From: Streptomyces himastatinicus ATCC 53653
GTDB lineage: Bacteria; Actinomycetota; Actinomycetes; Streptomycetales; Streptomycetaceae
DNA: 63,635 nucleotides
Direction of reading: 5' to 3'
Assembly (NCBI RefSeq): GCF_000158915.1
Contig: NZ_GG657754.1
Location: forward strand, 10,525,903-10,589,537
The notes below the pieces were generated by a model. That model saw nothing but the letters and a program-made list of their open reading frames with translations. It did no database searches and had not been told where the DNA came from. Each line of letters begins with the position of its first letter. Positions within the stretch are counted from its first letter, which is position 1. Below, piece by piece: positions 1-9,417 of the stretch. A program made the position numbers and the translations under genes.

Positions 1-1247
1 GGCCGAGGGAGTAGCGGCCCGGCTGCGGATAGACGGCCAGCCCGTGCGGGCCACCGCCCACCGGGATCCGGTGGCGGAGCCGCCCGGTGCGGGTGTCGAT
101 CGCGTACACCTCACCGTTGTAGCGGCCCGACAGCCACAGCACTTTTGCCGTCCGAGGACACGCCGCCCATGTCGGGGCTGGTGCCCCCGGGAAGCCGCCA
201 GCGGTCGGTGAGCTTGCCGGACTTGAAGGACAGCAGGGAGACCGTGCCCTCACCGCGATTGGAGATGTAGAGCGTGCGGGAGTCCCGGCTGACGTAGAGG
301 CCGTGGGCGCCCTTGCCGGTGGGCAGCAGCCGGGGGCGGCGGAAGGTGTCCCCGTTCAGCACCCACACCCCGTTCGCCACCATGTCGGCGATGTACCAGG
401 TCTTGCCGTTCGGCGAGATCTTGACGTCCTGCGGCATGGCCCCCGCGAGCGGCAGCCGCTGCTGACCCACCACCTTCATCCGGGCCGTGTCCACCTTCAG
501 CAGCTCGCCCGAGAATTCGCACGAGACGATGAAGTAGCGCCCGTCGGGGGAGAAGTCCGCGTGGTTGACGCCGAAGCACGTCACCGGCACCGACTTCACC
601 ACCCGCATGGTGTGCGCGTCCCGGAACACCAGGGCCCGGTCCTTGGAGGCCATCACCACGGCGTACTTGCCGTTCGGCGTGAAGTACAGGTTGTACGGAT
701 CGTGGACGTCCACCGGGCGGCCCACCCGGCCGGTCTTGGGATTGATCGGGGTGAGGGTGTTGCCGAGGTCGTTGTTGACCCACAGCGTCTTCAGATCCCA
801 CGACGGCACCACGTGCTGCGGCTGGTGGCCGACCTGGATGGTGCGCACCACCTTGTACGTCTTCGGGTCGATCACGCTCACCGTGTCCGACAGCGTGTTG
901 GGCACGTACACCCGTGACGGAAAGCCCTTCACCGTGCGCGACAGCTTGTTCGGCCGGTCCGCCGCGTACAGGTCCCGCGGATCGAGCGGCGGTGGCATGC
1001 CTGGCAGCAGACGGGCGCGGGCCGCTTTCTCGGCCTTCTTGGCCTTCTCGGCCGCGGACTGCGCCCGGGCCGAGTGGTGCGGCGTCGCCGACTTCCGCGG
1101 GTGGGAGCCGTGGTCCGGGGAGGAGGCACAGGCGGGCACCGCCGCGCAGCACAGCAGCAGCGCCGCGGCCGCGCGCGTCGCGGTGCGGGGGCGTGGCGGG
1201 GCAGGCCGCGTCGCACGGCCCGATGTGGTGGGGGTCGGGCTGGCCAC
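1..1247 (-). CDS. YVTN-family beta-propeller lipoprotein (3' end off window, frameshift near 150)
   Basis: The GTG start at 1247 follows a GGAGG six bases upstream. The first 40 residues form an Arg-rich n-region, an Ala/Leu stretch and a lipobox VPAC with Cys40, so this is probably a lipoprotein anchored outside the membrane. The body is made of repeated blades with phrases such as VYVPNTLSDTVSVIDPKT and YISNRGEGTVSLL, typical of YVTN beta-propellers. These proteins usually act as extracellular binding or scaffold modules, and no catalytic role is visible. The frame breaks near 150 at an AAAA run: dropping one A restores a good continuation (KVLWLSGRYNGEVYAIDTRT) to the left edge. I read this as a sequencing error. 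The C-terminus is outside the window. Confidence 0.85.
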
Positions 1248-1440
1248 GGACGTCCTCCAGCGGTGAGGGGAGCGCGGCCGTGCCCGGGCTGTGGCGGGGC
1301 CGTGGCCCAAGATTGTCACCGCCCCCGCACCCCGGCACCCGCCCACGTCCAAGCAGGTGAGCGGCGTACCGCCCGCGGCGTAGGATCGCGGTCGGCCGCG
1401 GGGAGCGCCCCGCGGCGAACCGGGCGAAAGGGCGGGCAGG

Positions 1441-2337
1441 ATGCGCTTCGGACTGCTGGGCACCGGACACTGGGCGGCCGAGACCCACGGCGCCGCGCTC
1501 GCCGCGCACCCCGACGCGGAACTGGCCGGGATCTGGGGCCGCGACCCGGGCAAGACGGAGGCGCTCGCCGACCGCTACGGCACCCGCGCCTACGCCGACG
1601 CGGACGCGCTGATCGCCGACGTCGACGCGGTCGCCGTGGCCCTCCCGCCGGACATCCAGAGCGACCTCGCCGAGCGTGCCGCGCGGGCCGGTCGCCATCT
1701 GCTGCTCGACAAGCCGGTGGCCTTCACCACCACTGCCGCCGACCGGATCGTGGCCGCAGCGGAGGAGCGCTCGGCGGCCTCGGTGGTCTTCTTCACCCGG
1801 CGCTTCGCCGCGCCCATCGCATCGTTCCTGGACCGTGCCGCGGCGGCCGGGGGCTGGGACGGCGGCCGGGCCACCGGCTTCGGTTCCATATTCCGGTCCG
1901 GCAGCCCCTACGGTGCCTCGCCCTGGCGCCGCGAACGCGGTGGGCTGTGGGACGTCGGGCCGCACGCCCTGTCCCTGCTGCTGCCGGTGCTGGGCCCGGT
2001 GGCCGAGGTCACCGCCCTCGACGGGCCGCGGGGCGCCGCGCACGTACTGCTGCGGCACGACTCGGGCGCGGTCGGCACCCTCGCGCTCACCCTGGACGCC
2101 GCGCCCGCTGCCGCCGGATTCGGCTGCGACTTCTACGGGGAACAGGGCACGGCCGAGGTGCCCGACCCGGGAACCACGGCGGTGGAGGCGTTCGGCACGG
2201 CGGTCGACCGGCTGCTGCGGAGCGCGCGGGACGGCGTGGCCGACCCCTGTGACGTGCGGTTCGGCCGCGAGGTGGTCGCCGTACTGGAGGCCGCCGACCG
2301 CTCCCGCCGCGAGGGCCGCACGGCCGTACCGGGCTAG
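1441..2337 (+). CDS. Gfo/Idh/MocA family oxidoreductase
   Basis: A 298-residue protein with an N-terminal Rossmann fold (GLLGTGHW, residues 4-11) and the family's DKP motif (LLLDKPVAF, about residue 90), followed by the alpha/beta domain of Gfo/Idh/MocA dehydrogenases. Such enzymes oxidise or reduce sugars, inositols and their derivatives with NAD(P). It lies 138 bases upstream of a beta-phosphoglucomutase-like gene and a GH65 phosphorylase on the same strand, so a role in disaccharide or sugar breakdown is a reasonable inference. The exact substrate cannot be read from sequence. Confidence 0.88.
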   Translation: MRFGLLGTGHWAAETHGAALAAHPDAELAGIWGRDPGKTEALADRYGTRAYADADALIADVDAVAVALPPDIQSDLAERAARAGRHLLLDKPVAFTTTAADRIVAAAEERSAASVVFFTRRFAAPIASFLDRAAAAGGWDGGRATGFGSIFRSGSPYGASPWRRERGGLWDVGPHALSLLLPVLGPVAEVTALDGPRGAAHVLLRHDSGAVGTLALTLDAAPAAAGFGCDFYGEQGTAEVPDPGTTAVEAFGTAVDRLLRSARDGVADPCDVRFGREVVAVLEAADRSRREGRTAVPG

Positions 2338-2352
2338 GGCCGGGCTAGGGCC
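2331..2352. repeat. Tandem duplication of an 11-bp unit
   Basis: GGGCTAGGGCC occurs twice head to tail and covers the TAG stop codon of the preceding oxidoreductase gene. It is probably a slippage duplication in GC-rich spacer DNA. No function is visible. Confidence 0.6.
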
Positions 2353-2475
2353 GGGCCGCCGGGAGGCGTCGTACCGGGCCAGGGCCACCGCCGTGCCGGG
2401 CTGAGCCCTGGGCCACGGCCGGAGCCGCCGGAGAATCTTCCGCATATTCCGGCGTGCGCGGGGGAACCGGGGGCC

Positions 2476-3219
2476 ATGACCAAGCTCTGCCTCCCGGCGG
2501 GCATCCGGGCCTGCCTCTTCGACCTCGACGGCGTGCTGACCCGGACCGCGGTGGTGCACGCGGCGGCGTGGAAGCAGATGTTCGACGAGTTCCTGCGACG
2601 CCGCGACGGACCCTCCTTCCGCCCCTTCGACAAGACCACCGACTACGACGAGTACGTCGACGGCCGTCCGCGCGCCGACGGCGTACGCACCTTCCTGGCC
2701 TCCCGGGACATCGACCTTCCCGAGGGCAGCGCGGACGACCCGCCCGACAAGGACACCGTCCAGGGGCTCGGCAACCGGAAGAACGTCCTCGTCCTGGAGC
2801 GGATCCGGGAGGAAGGCGTCGAGGCGTACCCCGGATCGGTGCGCTTCGCCGAGGCCGCGCGCGCCGCCGGGCTGCGCACCGCGGTCGTCTCCTCCAGCGC
2901 CAACTGCCGCGATGTGCTGATCGCCGCCGGTATCGAGCACCTCTTCGAGGTACGGATCGACGGCGTGGTCGCCGCCGAGCGGGGGCTGCCGGGCAAACCG
3001 CGTCCGGACACCTTCCTGGAGGCCGCCCGGGAACTGGGCGCGGCCCCCGCCGAGGCGGCCGTCTTCGAGGATGCCCTGGCGGGCATGGAGGCGGGACGGG
3101 CCGGTCGCTTCGGCCGCGTGGTCGGCGTGGACCGGGTCGGCCAGGCCGACGCGCTGCGCGAACACGGCGCCGACATCGTCGTCGAGGATCTCGCCGAGCT
3201 GCTGGAGGACCCCTCGTGA
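2476..3219 (+). CDS. HAD-superfamily hydrolase, beta-phosphoglucomutase type
   Basis: A 247-residue HAD protein. The phosphorylation motif FDLDGVLT has Asp16 (nucleophile) and Asp18 (acid/base). A helical cap follows, then VVSSSANC (motif II), KPRPD (motif III) and VFEDALAG (motif IV). Beta-phosphoglucomutases interconvert beta-glucose 1-phosphate and glucose 6-phosphate. The stop codon overlaps the GTG start of the GH65 gene, so the two are translationally coupled. This pairing is the classic arrangement for using alpha-glucosyl disaccharides: GH65 releases beta-glucose 1-phosphate and the mutase passes it to glycolysis. Family assignment is firm, and the mutase activity is inferred from the neighbour. 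Confidence 0.9.
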   Translation: MTKLCLPAGIRACLFDLDGVLTRTAVVHAAAWKQMFDEFLRRRDGPSFRPFDKTTDYDEYVDGRPRADGVRTFLASRDIDLPEGSADDPPDKDTVQGLGNRKNVLVLERIREEGVEAYPGSVRFAEAARAAGLRTAVVSSSANCRDVLIAAGIEHLFEVRIDGVVAAERGLPGKPRPDTFLEAARELGAAPAEAAVFEDALAGMEAGRAGRFGRVVGVDRVGQADALREHGADIVVEDLAELLEDPS

Positions 3220-5561
3220 TCACCGATTCCTCATACGCCGTCGATCCCTGGCAGCTGCGCGAGACCGCGCTGCGCCTCGATCTGCTGCCGCAGAGCGAGT
3301 CCGTCTTCGCGCTCTCCAACGGCCATGTCGGCTGGCGCGCCAACCTCGACGAGGGCGAGCCGCACGGGCTGCCCGGCTCCTACCTCAACGGGGTGCACGA
3401 GCTGCGCCCGCTGCCGTACGCCGAGGCCGGTTACGGCTATCCCGAAGCCGGCCAGACCATGATCAACGTCACCAACGGCAAGATCATCCGGCTGCTGGTG
3501 GACGATGAGCCCTTCGACCTGCGCTACGGGCGGCTGCGCTCCCACGAGCGCGTGCTCGACCTGCGGGCCGGGGTACTGCACCGCACCTGCGAATGGACCT
3601 CTCCCTCGGGAACCAGCGTGCGCGTGCGCTCGACCCGGCTGGTCTCCCTCACCCAGCGGGCCGTTGCCGCGGTCGCCTACGAGGTGGAGGCGCTGGACGC
3701 CGAGGTCCGTGTCGTCGTCCAGTCCGAGCTGGTCGCCAACGAGCAGCTGCCGGAGCGTGGCGGGGACCCCCGGGTCGCCTCCGCGCTGGAGAGCCCGCTG
3801 GAGGCTGAGGAGAACGACGCCGTCGACAAACGGCTGCTGCTCATCCACTGCACCGAGGCCAGTAAGCTGCGGGTCGCCGCCGCCGCCGACCACCTGATCA
3901 GCGGACCGCCGCCCACCCGCCACGCCAGTGAGAGCGGCGACGACGTCGCCCGCCTCACCGTCACCTCCGTCCTCAAGCCCGGCGAGAAGCTGCGGCTGGA
4001 GAAGCTGGTCGCCTACGGCTGGTCCGGCGCGCGCTCCCTGCCAGCCGTACGCGACCAGGTCGAGGCGGCGCTCGCCGGAGCCGCCTCCACCGGCTGGCAC
4101 GGCCTGGTCGAACAGCAGCGCGCGTGGCTGGAGGACTTCTGGGCCCGCGCCGACGTCGAGGTCGAGGGCGACGCCGAGATCCAGCAAGCCGTGCGGTTCG
4201 GCATATTCCACGTCCTCCAGGCCGGTGCGCGCGCCGAGGAACGCGCCATCCCCGCCAAGGGCCTCACCGGCTCCGGCTACGACGGGCACTCCTTCTGGGA
4301 CGCCGACACCTTCGTCCTGCAACTGCTGACCTACACCTTCCCCGAGGCCACCGCCCAGGCGCTGCGCTGGCGCCAGTCCACCCTGCCCGCCGCCCGGGAG
4401 CGGGCGCGCCAGCTGGGCCACGAGGGCGCCGCCTTCCCCTGGCGCACCATCGACGGCTCCGAATGCTCCGCCTACTGGCCCGCCGGCACCGCCGCCTTCC
4501 ACATCAACGCCGATGTGGCCGACGCCGTGGTGCGCTACATCGCCGCCACCGGCGACGAGGAGTTCGAACGCGAAACCGGGGTGGAGATACTGGTGGAGAC
4601 CGCCCGGCTGTGGCGCTCCCTGGGCCATCACGACCACCACGGCCGCTTCCACATCGACGGGGTGACCGGCCCGGACGAGTACAGCGCCATCGCGGACGAC
4701 AACGTGTACACCAACCTCATGGCCCAGTCGAACCTGCGCGCCGCCGCGGACGTCGTGGAGCGCCACCCCGACAAGGGCTCACTGCTGGGTGCCGACGACG
4801 AGGAGGCCGCCACCTGGCGGGACGCGGCCGAGGCCATGACGGTCCCGTACAACAAGACGCTGGGCGTCCACGAACAGTCCGCCGACTTCACCGGCCACCA
4901 GGAGTGGGACTTCCAGAACACCCACCCCAGCCAGTACCCCCTGATGCTCCACTTCCCCTACTTCGACCTGTACCGCAAGCAGGTCGTCAAACAGGCCGAC
5001 CTGGTGCTGGCCATGTATCTGCGCGGCGAGTGCTTCACCCCCGAGGAGAAGGCCCGCAACTTCGCCTACTACGAGCATCTGACCGTCCGCGACTCCTCCC
5101 TGTCCGCCTGCGCCCAGGCCGTCATGGCCGCCGAGGTCGGCCATCTGCGCCTCGCCTACGACTACCTGGGCGAGGCGGCCCTGATGGACCTGCGGGACCT
5201 GGAGCACAACACCCGCGACGGACTGCACATCGCCTCGCTGGCCGGTACCTGGATGGCGCTGGTCGCCGGGTTCGGCGGGATGCGGTACCGCGAGGGCAGC
5301 CTGTGCTTCTCGCCCAAGCTGCCGGAGAAGCTGGCCCGGCTGGCGTTCAGCGTGCAGGTGCTGCGACGGCGGCTGCGGGTGGAGATCACCGACCTCACCG
5401 CCACCTACACGCTGGTCGAGGGCGCACCGCTGGAGATCCAGCACTACGGTCGGCCCATCACCGTCTCCGACAAGTCGCCGCAGACCTGCGACGTGCCCGA
5501 ACAGACCGCCCGCGCCGAGCCCCGGCAGCCTCCGGGCCGCCGCCCGGACCGGCGCGCCTGA
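3216..5561 (+). CDS. Glycoside hydrolase family 65 disaccharide phosphorylase
   Basis: A 781-residue cytoplasmic protein without a signal peptide, the usual GH65 size. The GTG at 3216 is preceded by GGAGG and overlaps the upstream stop; reading further upstream would run through the HAD gene. The order is N-terminal beta-sandwich, (alpha/alpha)6 barrel and C-terminal beta domain. The barrel carries DGVTGPDEYS, whose Glu488 matches the general acid of maltose, trehalose and kojibiose phosphorylases. The enzyme should cleave an alpha-glucosyl disaccharide with phosphate to glucose plus beta-glucose 1-phosphate, feeding the upstream mutase. Which disaccharide is used cannot be told here. The last 25 residues are Pro/Arg-rich and probably disordered. 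Confidence 0.92.
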   Translation: MITDSSYAVDPWQLRETALRLDLLPQSESVFALSNGHVGWRANLDEGEPHGLPGSYLNGVHELRPLPYAEAGYGYPEAGQTMINVTNGKIIRLLVDDEPFDLRYGRLRSHERVLDLRAGVLHRTCEWTSPSGTSVRVRSTRLVSLTQRAVAAVAYEVEALDAEVRVVVQSELVANEQLPERGGDPRVASALESPLEAEENDAVDKRLLLIHCTEASKLRVAAAADHLISGPPPTRHASESGDDVARLTVTSVLKPGEKLRLEKLVAYGWSGARSLPAVRDQVEAALAGAASTGWHGLVEQQRAWLEDFWARADVEVEGDAEIQQAVRFGIFHVLQAGARAEERAIPAKGLTGSGYDGHSFWDADTFVLQLLTYTFPEATAQALRWRQSTLPAARERARQLGHEGAAFPWRTIDGSECSAYWPAGTAAFHINADVADAVVRYIAATGDEEFERETGVEILVETARLWRSLGHHDHHGRFHIDGVTGPDEYSAIADDNVYTNLMAQSNLRAAADVVERHPDKGSLLGADDEEAATWRDAAEAMTVPYNKTLGVHEQSADFTGHQEWDFQNTHPSQYPLMLHFPYFDLYRKQVVKQADLVLAMYLRGECFTPEEKARNFAYYEHLTVRDSSLSACAQAVMAAEVGHLRLAYDYLGEAALMDLRDLEHNTRDGLHIASLAGTWMALVAGFGGMRYREGSLCFSPKLPEKLARLAFSVQVLRRRLRVEITDLTATYTLVEGAPLEIQHYGRPITVSDKSPQTCDVPEQTARAEPRQPPGRRPDRRA

Positions 5562-5576
5562 GGTGCTGTAAGGACA

Positions 5577-5846
5577 ATGGAGGGCGTGGTGGACCCGCTG
5601 ACGGCGCTGGACCGGATCGCGTTCCTGCTGGAGCGCGAGCAGGCACCGACGTACCGCGTGCGCGCCTTCCGCAACGCCCAGGCGGTGCTCGCCGAGCTGT
5701 CCCCGGACGAGGTGGAGCGACGGGTGGCGGCGGGCACCCTCGCCTCGCTCAAGGGCCTCGGCCCCAAGACCTCACAGGTGGTCAAGGAGGCGCTCAAGGG
5801 CGAGGTGCCCGCCTATCTCCGGAAACTGGAACCCCGGTGGCGGTGA
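5577..5846 (+). CDS. Helix-hairpin-helix protein (PolX N-terminal-like), likely front part of a split PHP protein
   Basis: An 89-residue protein resembling the N-terminal 8-kDa domain of family X DNA polymerases, with a helix-hairpin-helix signature LKGLGPKTSQVV. The initiating ATG at 5577 or the GTG at 5589 (behind GGAGGG) are both possible. In streptomycetes as I know them this domain is usually fused to a PHP domain in one protein of about 340 residues. Here the frame ends at a TGA that overlaps a GTG opening the PHP frame. A one-base loss near 5830 would rejoin the two (KLE then TPVAVRAL), so this could be a frameshift rather than two genes. Confidence 0.7.
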   Translation: MEGVVDPLTALDRIAFLLEREQAPTYRVRAFRNAQAVLAELSPDEVERRVAAGTLASLKGLGPKTSQVVKEALKGEVPAYLRKLEPRWR

Positions 5847-6622
5847 GGGCGCTGACCGGCCCGAACGCCGCTGCGGACGAACTGTGCGCCGCGCTGCGCG
5901 GCGACTGTCATCTGCATTCGGACTGGTCCGACGGCGGTTCCCCGATCGAGCTGATGGCCCGTACCGCCGCCCGGCTGGGCCATGACTGGGCCGTGCTGAC
6001 GGACCATTCCCCGCGGCTGACCGTCGCCCGGGGGCTCTCGGCGGACCGGCTGCGCGAGCAGCTGGACGTGGTGGCGGCGCTCAACGAGAGGTTGGCCCCG
6101 TTCCGGCTGCTGACCGGGATCGAGGTCGACATCCTGACCGACGGCTCGCTGGACCAGGAGCCCGAGCTGCTGGACCGGCTGGACCTGGTGGTGGCCTCCG
6201 TCCACTCCAAGCTGCGGATGGACGCGCGCCCGATGACGCGCCGGATGGTGGCCGCGGTCAGTGATCCGCGCGTCGATGTGCTGGGGCACTGCACCGGGCG
6301 GCTGCTGGGCGGCAAGCGGCCCGAGTCGGCGTTCGACGCCGCCGAGGTCTTCGCGGCCTGCGCGGAGTCGGGCACCGCCGTGGAGATCAACTGCCGGCCG
6401 GAGCGGCTGGACCCGCCGCGGCGGCTGCTCCGGGAGGCCGTCCAGGCGGGGACGTTCTTCTCGGTCGACACCGACGCCCATGCGCCCGGCCAGCTCGACT
6501 GGCAGATCAACGGATGCGCCCGGGCGGTGGAATGCGGCGTGCCGAAGGAACGGATCATCAACACCTGGACGGCCCGGCAGCTGGGGGAGTGGACCCGCAC
6601 CCGTAAGCCCCCGGGCGGTTAG
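5843..6622 (+). CDS. PHP-domain metal-dependent phosphoesterase
   Basis: About 259 residues from the GTG at 5843. PHP metal-binding motifs are visible: DCHLHSDWSDGG (motif I), LTDHSPR (motif II), GIEVDI, a conserved VASVHSK, LGHCTGR and the C-terminal DTDAHAP. PHP domains hydrolyse phosphoesters using two or three metals. In bacterial PolX the domain is the 3'-5' exonuclease, while stand-alone copies include histidinol-phosphate phosphatase. The upstream HhH segment points to the PolX-like subfamily lacking the polymerase palm. See the preceding gene for the likely frameshift that separates them. Confidence 0.82.
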   Translation: MRALTGPNAAADELCAALRGDCHLHSDWSDGGSPIELMARTAARLGHDWAVLTDHSPRLTVARGLSADRLREQLDVVAALNERLAPFRLLTGIEVDILTDGSLDQEPELLDRLDLVVASVHSKLRMDARPMTRRMVAAVSDPRVDVLGHCTGRLLGGKRPESAFDAAEVFAACAESGTAVEINCRPERLDPPRRLLREAVQAGTFFSVDTDAHAPGQLDWQINGCARAVECGVPKERIINTWTARQLGEWTRTRKPPGG

Positions 6623-6631
6623 CCCAGCGGC

Positions 6632-7204
6632 TCAGGCACGGCTGCCCGCGGGGTCGAGAACGGCCTCGACGTCGATGGTGATGTCGACCATGTCGCTCAC
6701 CACGACCCCGCCCCGGTCCACCGTGTCGTTCCAGGACACCCCGAAGTCGTGCCGGTTGACCCGGCCCGTCGCGAGGAAGCCCGCCCGCCGCCGCGGCCCC
6801 AGGTCCCGGTCGCCCTCCCACCAGGGCGTGCCCCACTGCCCCAGATAGGCCACGTGCAGCGGCACCCGGCGGGTGACACCGCGCACCGTGAGATCGCCCG
6901 CGACCTCGAACTCGGTTTCGCTCAGCTGGGTGACACCCGTGCCGGTGAACGTCCACGTCGGATGGTGCCCGACGTCGAAGAAGTCCGCGCTGCGCAGATG
7001 CGCGTCCCGCTGCGGCTGCCCCGTGTACACCTGCGTCGCGTCGATGGTCGCCTCGATCCGGGCGTCCTCCGGCTGGTCCGGATCCACCTCGATCGAGCCC
7101 TGAACGTTCTTGAACTGCCCACGCACGTACGTGACCATCATGTGCCGGGCCCTGAATTCGGCGGCCGTGTGGCCGGGCTCGAAGAACCATCTCGTGATCG
7201 CCAT
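6632..7204 (-). CDS. YceI-family protein
   Basis: A 190-residue lipocalin-like protein with the YceI pattern: an N-terminal FEPGHTAAEFRARHM segment, DATQVYTG, HLRSADFFDV and the late GDLTVRGVTRRV strand. YceI proteins bind polyprenoid or other amphipathic molecules inside a beta-barrel. There is no signal peptide, so it is cytoplasmic. AGGAAGCGGAT precedes the ATG. It is convergent with the PHP gene and separated by nine bases. Confidence 0.9.
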   Translation of the reverse strand: MAITRWFFEPGHTAAEFRARHMMVTYVRGQFKNVQGSIEVDPDQPEDARIEATIDATQVYTGQPQRDAHLRSADFFDVGHHPTWTFTGTGVTQLSETEFEVAGDLTVRGVTRRVPLHVAYLGQWGTPWWEGDRDLGPRRRAGFLATGRVNRHDFGVSWNDTVDRGGVVVSDMVDITIDVEAVLDPAGSRA

Positions 7205-7324
7205 ATCCGCTTCCTGACGTCTGATCCGCTCGGTCGCCCCGGAACGATCATGCGTCAGACGCGCGGAATCCGCCGCTCCGGCGGCGGCACGGTCACCGTG
7301 GTGTCCATGCCGCCGCCGCGCGCG

Positions 7325-9250
7325 TCAGGACGGCCGGTCGCAGCTGGTGACGCCCGGACGCCAGCGGCAGGCGATGGCGGCGAATCCGCCGTCCTTCACC
7401 ACCGGGACGGACAGGGTGTCCCCGCCGCGCACCACCCGTGGCTCGCGCGCCAGGCCGTCCGCTCCGTCGAGGACGAGGTCGACCAGCCACTTCCCCCGGC
7501 CCAGCCGCAGCGGCATGGTGGCGGTGTGCGCGTCGCCGGTGAAGGTGCCGCCGATGAACCAGCGCTCGCCCTTGGCGCGCGCGAGCACCGCGCTCTCACC
7601 GGGACGCCCCGCCAGCAGCCGGGTGCGGTCCCAGGAGGCGGGTATCTGCTCCAGGAAACGCCGGGCCTGCGGACGGGCGTCGTACGACTCCGGGGTGCCC
7701 GCCAGGTTCTGGATCCCCGACTCGTACAGCACCGACAGGCCCAGCTCGCCCGCGTCCGAGGCCGCGTTGGGGCGCTCGGCGCGGTGGAAGGCGCCCGGGG
7801 TGAAGTCCATCGAGCCGATGACATTGCGGGTGAACGGAAGCGTCGCCAGGTGCTCCGGGGTGTTCACCCGCTTCTCCTCACCGTTGACGCCCTCCATCGT
7901 CATCACCTGCGGCCAGGTGCGCTGGATGCCCTTGGGGATGGTCGAGCCGTGGAAGTTGACGAGCAGATGGTGGGCCGCGGTGGCCGGAAGGATCTCGTCG
8001 TACCAGCGCAGCGTCTGCTGGGCCTCGGAGTCCATGAAGTCGATCTTCACCCCCTTTACGCCCCACTTCTCCAGGGTCGGCAGCCACTGCTCGCGCTCCT
8101 CAGCGGTGTCCAGATCGCGCTGGTGGATCCAGACCTGGATGCCGACCTTGCGCTGTTTGGCGTACCGGACCAGCTCCGGGATCCAGCTGTTGCGCTGCCA
8201 GTCGGGGTCGGTGACGTCCCACTGGTCCGGGTCGAAGTACCAGCCCGCGTCCACCACCACATACGGCCAGCCGCGGGCTGCCGCGTAGTCCACGTACCCC
8301 TTCTGCATCGACAGGCTCTGCCCGGCCGGACGCCCGCCCGCGAGCCAGGTCCACAGCGCGGGCCCCGGCCGGATCCACGAGGTGTCGGCGACCTTCGAGG
8401 CGGGAGCCAGATCGTCGGTGAAGGTGGACTCGGTGACGGTCGCCAGATCGCCCACGACCATCGCACGCCACGGGGTGCTGAGCGGACCGTCGGACTCGAC
8501 CCGCTGGTCCCACAGCCCGATGCGGTACGTCGGGGCGCCCTCCTCGTGGACCAGGCGGGCGGCGGAGTAGCGGCCGGTGAGGTCCGATTCGGCGATCAGG
8601 GCGTAGGTGCCGCCCGTCTGGAACAGGGCCTGCGCCATGTACTCACCGGCGGGCGCGGTCGCCGCGGTGTACTGCTTGAACAGGTTCTCATTGTCCTTGC
8701 GGTACGTGCCGAGCCACGCGTCCGCGTCCGCGGGCAGCGTGAACGCCGAGGTCTCGCCCAGCACATCACCGCTGCCGGACGGCAGGACATAGCGATAGGC
8801 GACCCCGTCGGCGGACGCCCGCACCAGCACGTCCAGCCGGGCGCCGCCGTCGCCCCGGAACCGGAAGCGCGCCTCGGTCATGCGGTATGCGCGCGAGCGC
8901 TCCTTGCCGACCGTGGACCGGTACTGCCCGGCCACCGTACGGTCGCTGCGGCCTACGAACCGCAGCCCGCGCGACAGGTCCGCCCGCTCGGTGACGATGC
9001 CCACCGGCGAGGGCTCGACCACCGTACGACCGGATCGCGACACCTGAAGCGTCAGCGCGCCCGAGGCCCGGTCCAGCCGTAGCCGGGCGAGCGGACCGGA
9101 GTCGGAAGCGCGTGGCGACGGCCCGCTCACCGTCCACGCGGAGTCCCGCACCTGCCCCTTGGCGCGCGCCGGGCCCGTGACGAACAGCGTCATGGCCAGC
9201 GCGCCGCACAGGAGAAGGACCAGGGTGGAGCGTCTGACAGATCTCTCCAT
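7325..9250 (-). CDS. Secreted glycoside hydrolase family 97
   Basis: A 641-residue protein starting at the ATG 9250, preceded by GGGAGG. Residues 1-30 form a signal peptide (RR, Leu-rich core, ARA cleavage region). The GH97 N-terminal beta-sandwich is followed by a TIM barrel with VVVDAGWYFDPDQWD and GVKIDFMD, then a C-terminal beta domain. Asp404 in KIDFMD lies where retaining GH97 alpha-galactosidases carry their nucleophile, so a retaining exo-alpha-glycosidase is more likely than the inverting SusB type. It acts outside the cell. A 15-bp palindrome lies about 95 bases upstream. Confidence 0.9.
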   Translation of the reverse strand: MERSVRRSTLVLLLCGALAMTLFVTGPARAKGQVRDSAWTVSGPSPRASDSGPLARLRLDRASGALTLQVSRSGRTVVEPSPVGIVTERADLSRGLRFVGRSDRTVAGQYRSTVGKERSRAYRMTEARFRFRGDGGARLDVLVRASADGVAYRYVLPSGSGDVLGETSAFTLPADADAWLGTYRKDNENLFKQYTAATAPAGEYMAQALFQTGGTYALIAESDLTGRYSAARLVHEEGAPTYRIGLWDQRVESDGPLSTPWRAMVVGDLATVTESTFTDDLAPASKVADTSWIRPGPALWTWLAGGRPAGQSLSMQKGYVDYAAARGWPYVVVDAGWYFDPDQWDVTDPDWQRNSWIPELVRYAKQRKVGIQVWIHQRDLDTAEEREQWLPTLEKWGVKGVKIDFMDSEAQQTLRWYDEILPATAAHHLLVNFHGSTIPKGIQRTWPQVMTMEGVNGEEKRVNTPEHLATLPFTRNVIGSMDFTPGAFHRAERPNAASDAGELGLSVLYESGIQNLAGTPESYDARPQARRFLEQIPASWDRTRLLAGRPGESAVLARAKGERWFIGGTFTGDAHTATMPLRLGRGKWLVDLVLDGADGLAREPRVVRGGDTLSVPVVKDGGFAAIACRWRPGVTSCDRPS

Positions 9251-9344
9251 GTTTGCCTCCCGAGGCGGACACGTTACCGATTCATCCGACAACTGGGGAG
9301 ACCTGGAACCGAATGACCCCCCATCAAGCCCGCATCGCGGCCGT

Positions 9345-9359
9345 ATAGATCCGATCTAT
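9345..9359. promoter_or_regulatory. 15-bp perfect palindrome, candidate operator
   Basis: ATAGATC-C-GATCTAT is a perfect inverted repeat with a one-base centre, AT-rich against very GC-rich surroundings. It lies between the divergent GH97 gene and the zinc-ribbon microprotein gene. This is the size and position of a dimeric repressor site. The cognate regulator is unknown. Confidence 0.45.
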
Positions 9360-9417
9360 CCGTCTCATGGCACCCTGATAAGCCTCGCCCAACGATCCGG
9401 AGAGAGGGACCCCGGCG

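Noticed and set aside
250..3165. Very long open frame (971 codons) on the opposite strand across three genes
   Set aside because: It is a GC-driven shadow: its composition is Gly/Arg/Ala-rich with no family motif, while the real genes in other frames have clear domains and ribosome binding sites.
3231..4766. 511-codon antisense frame inside the GH65 gene
   Set aside because: Mirror frame of a high-GC coding region. It has repeated Gly/Val/Asp runs and no start signal.
6749..9082. 777-codon frame opposite YceI and GH97
   Set aside because: Shadow frame. The minus-strand genes have signal peptide, catalytic motif and ribosome binding sites.
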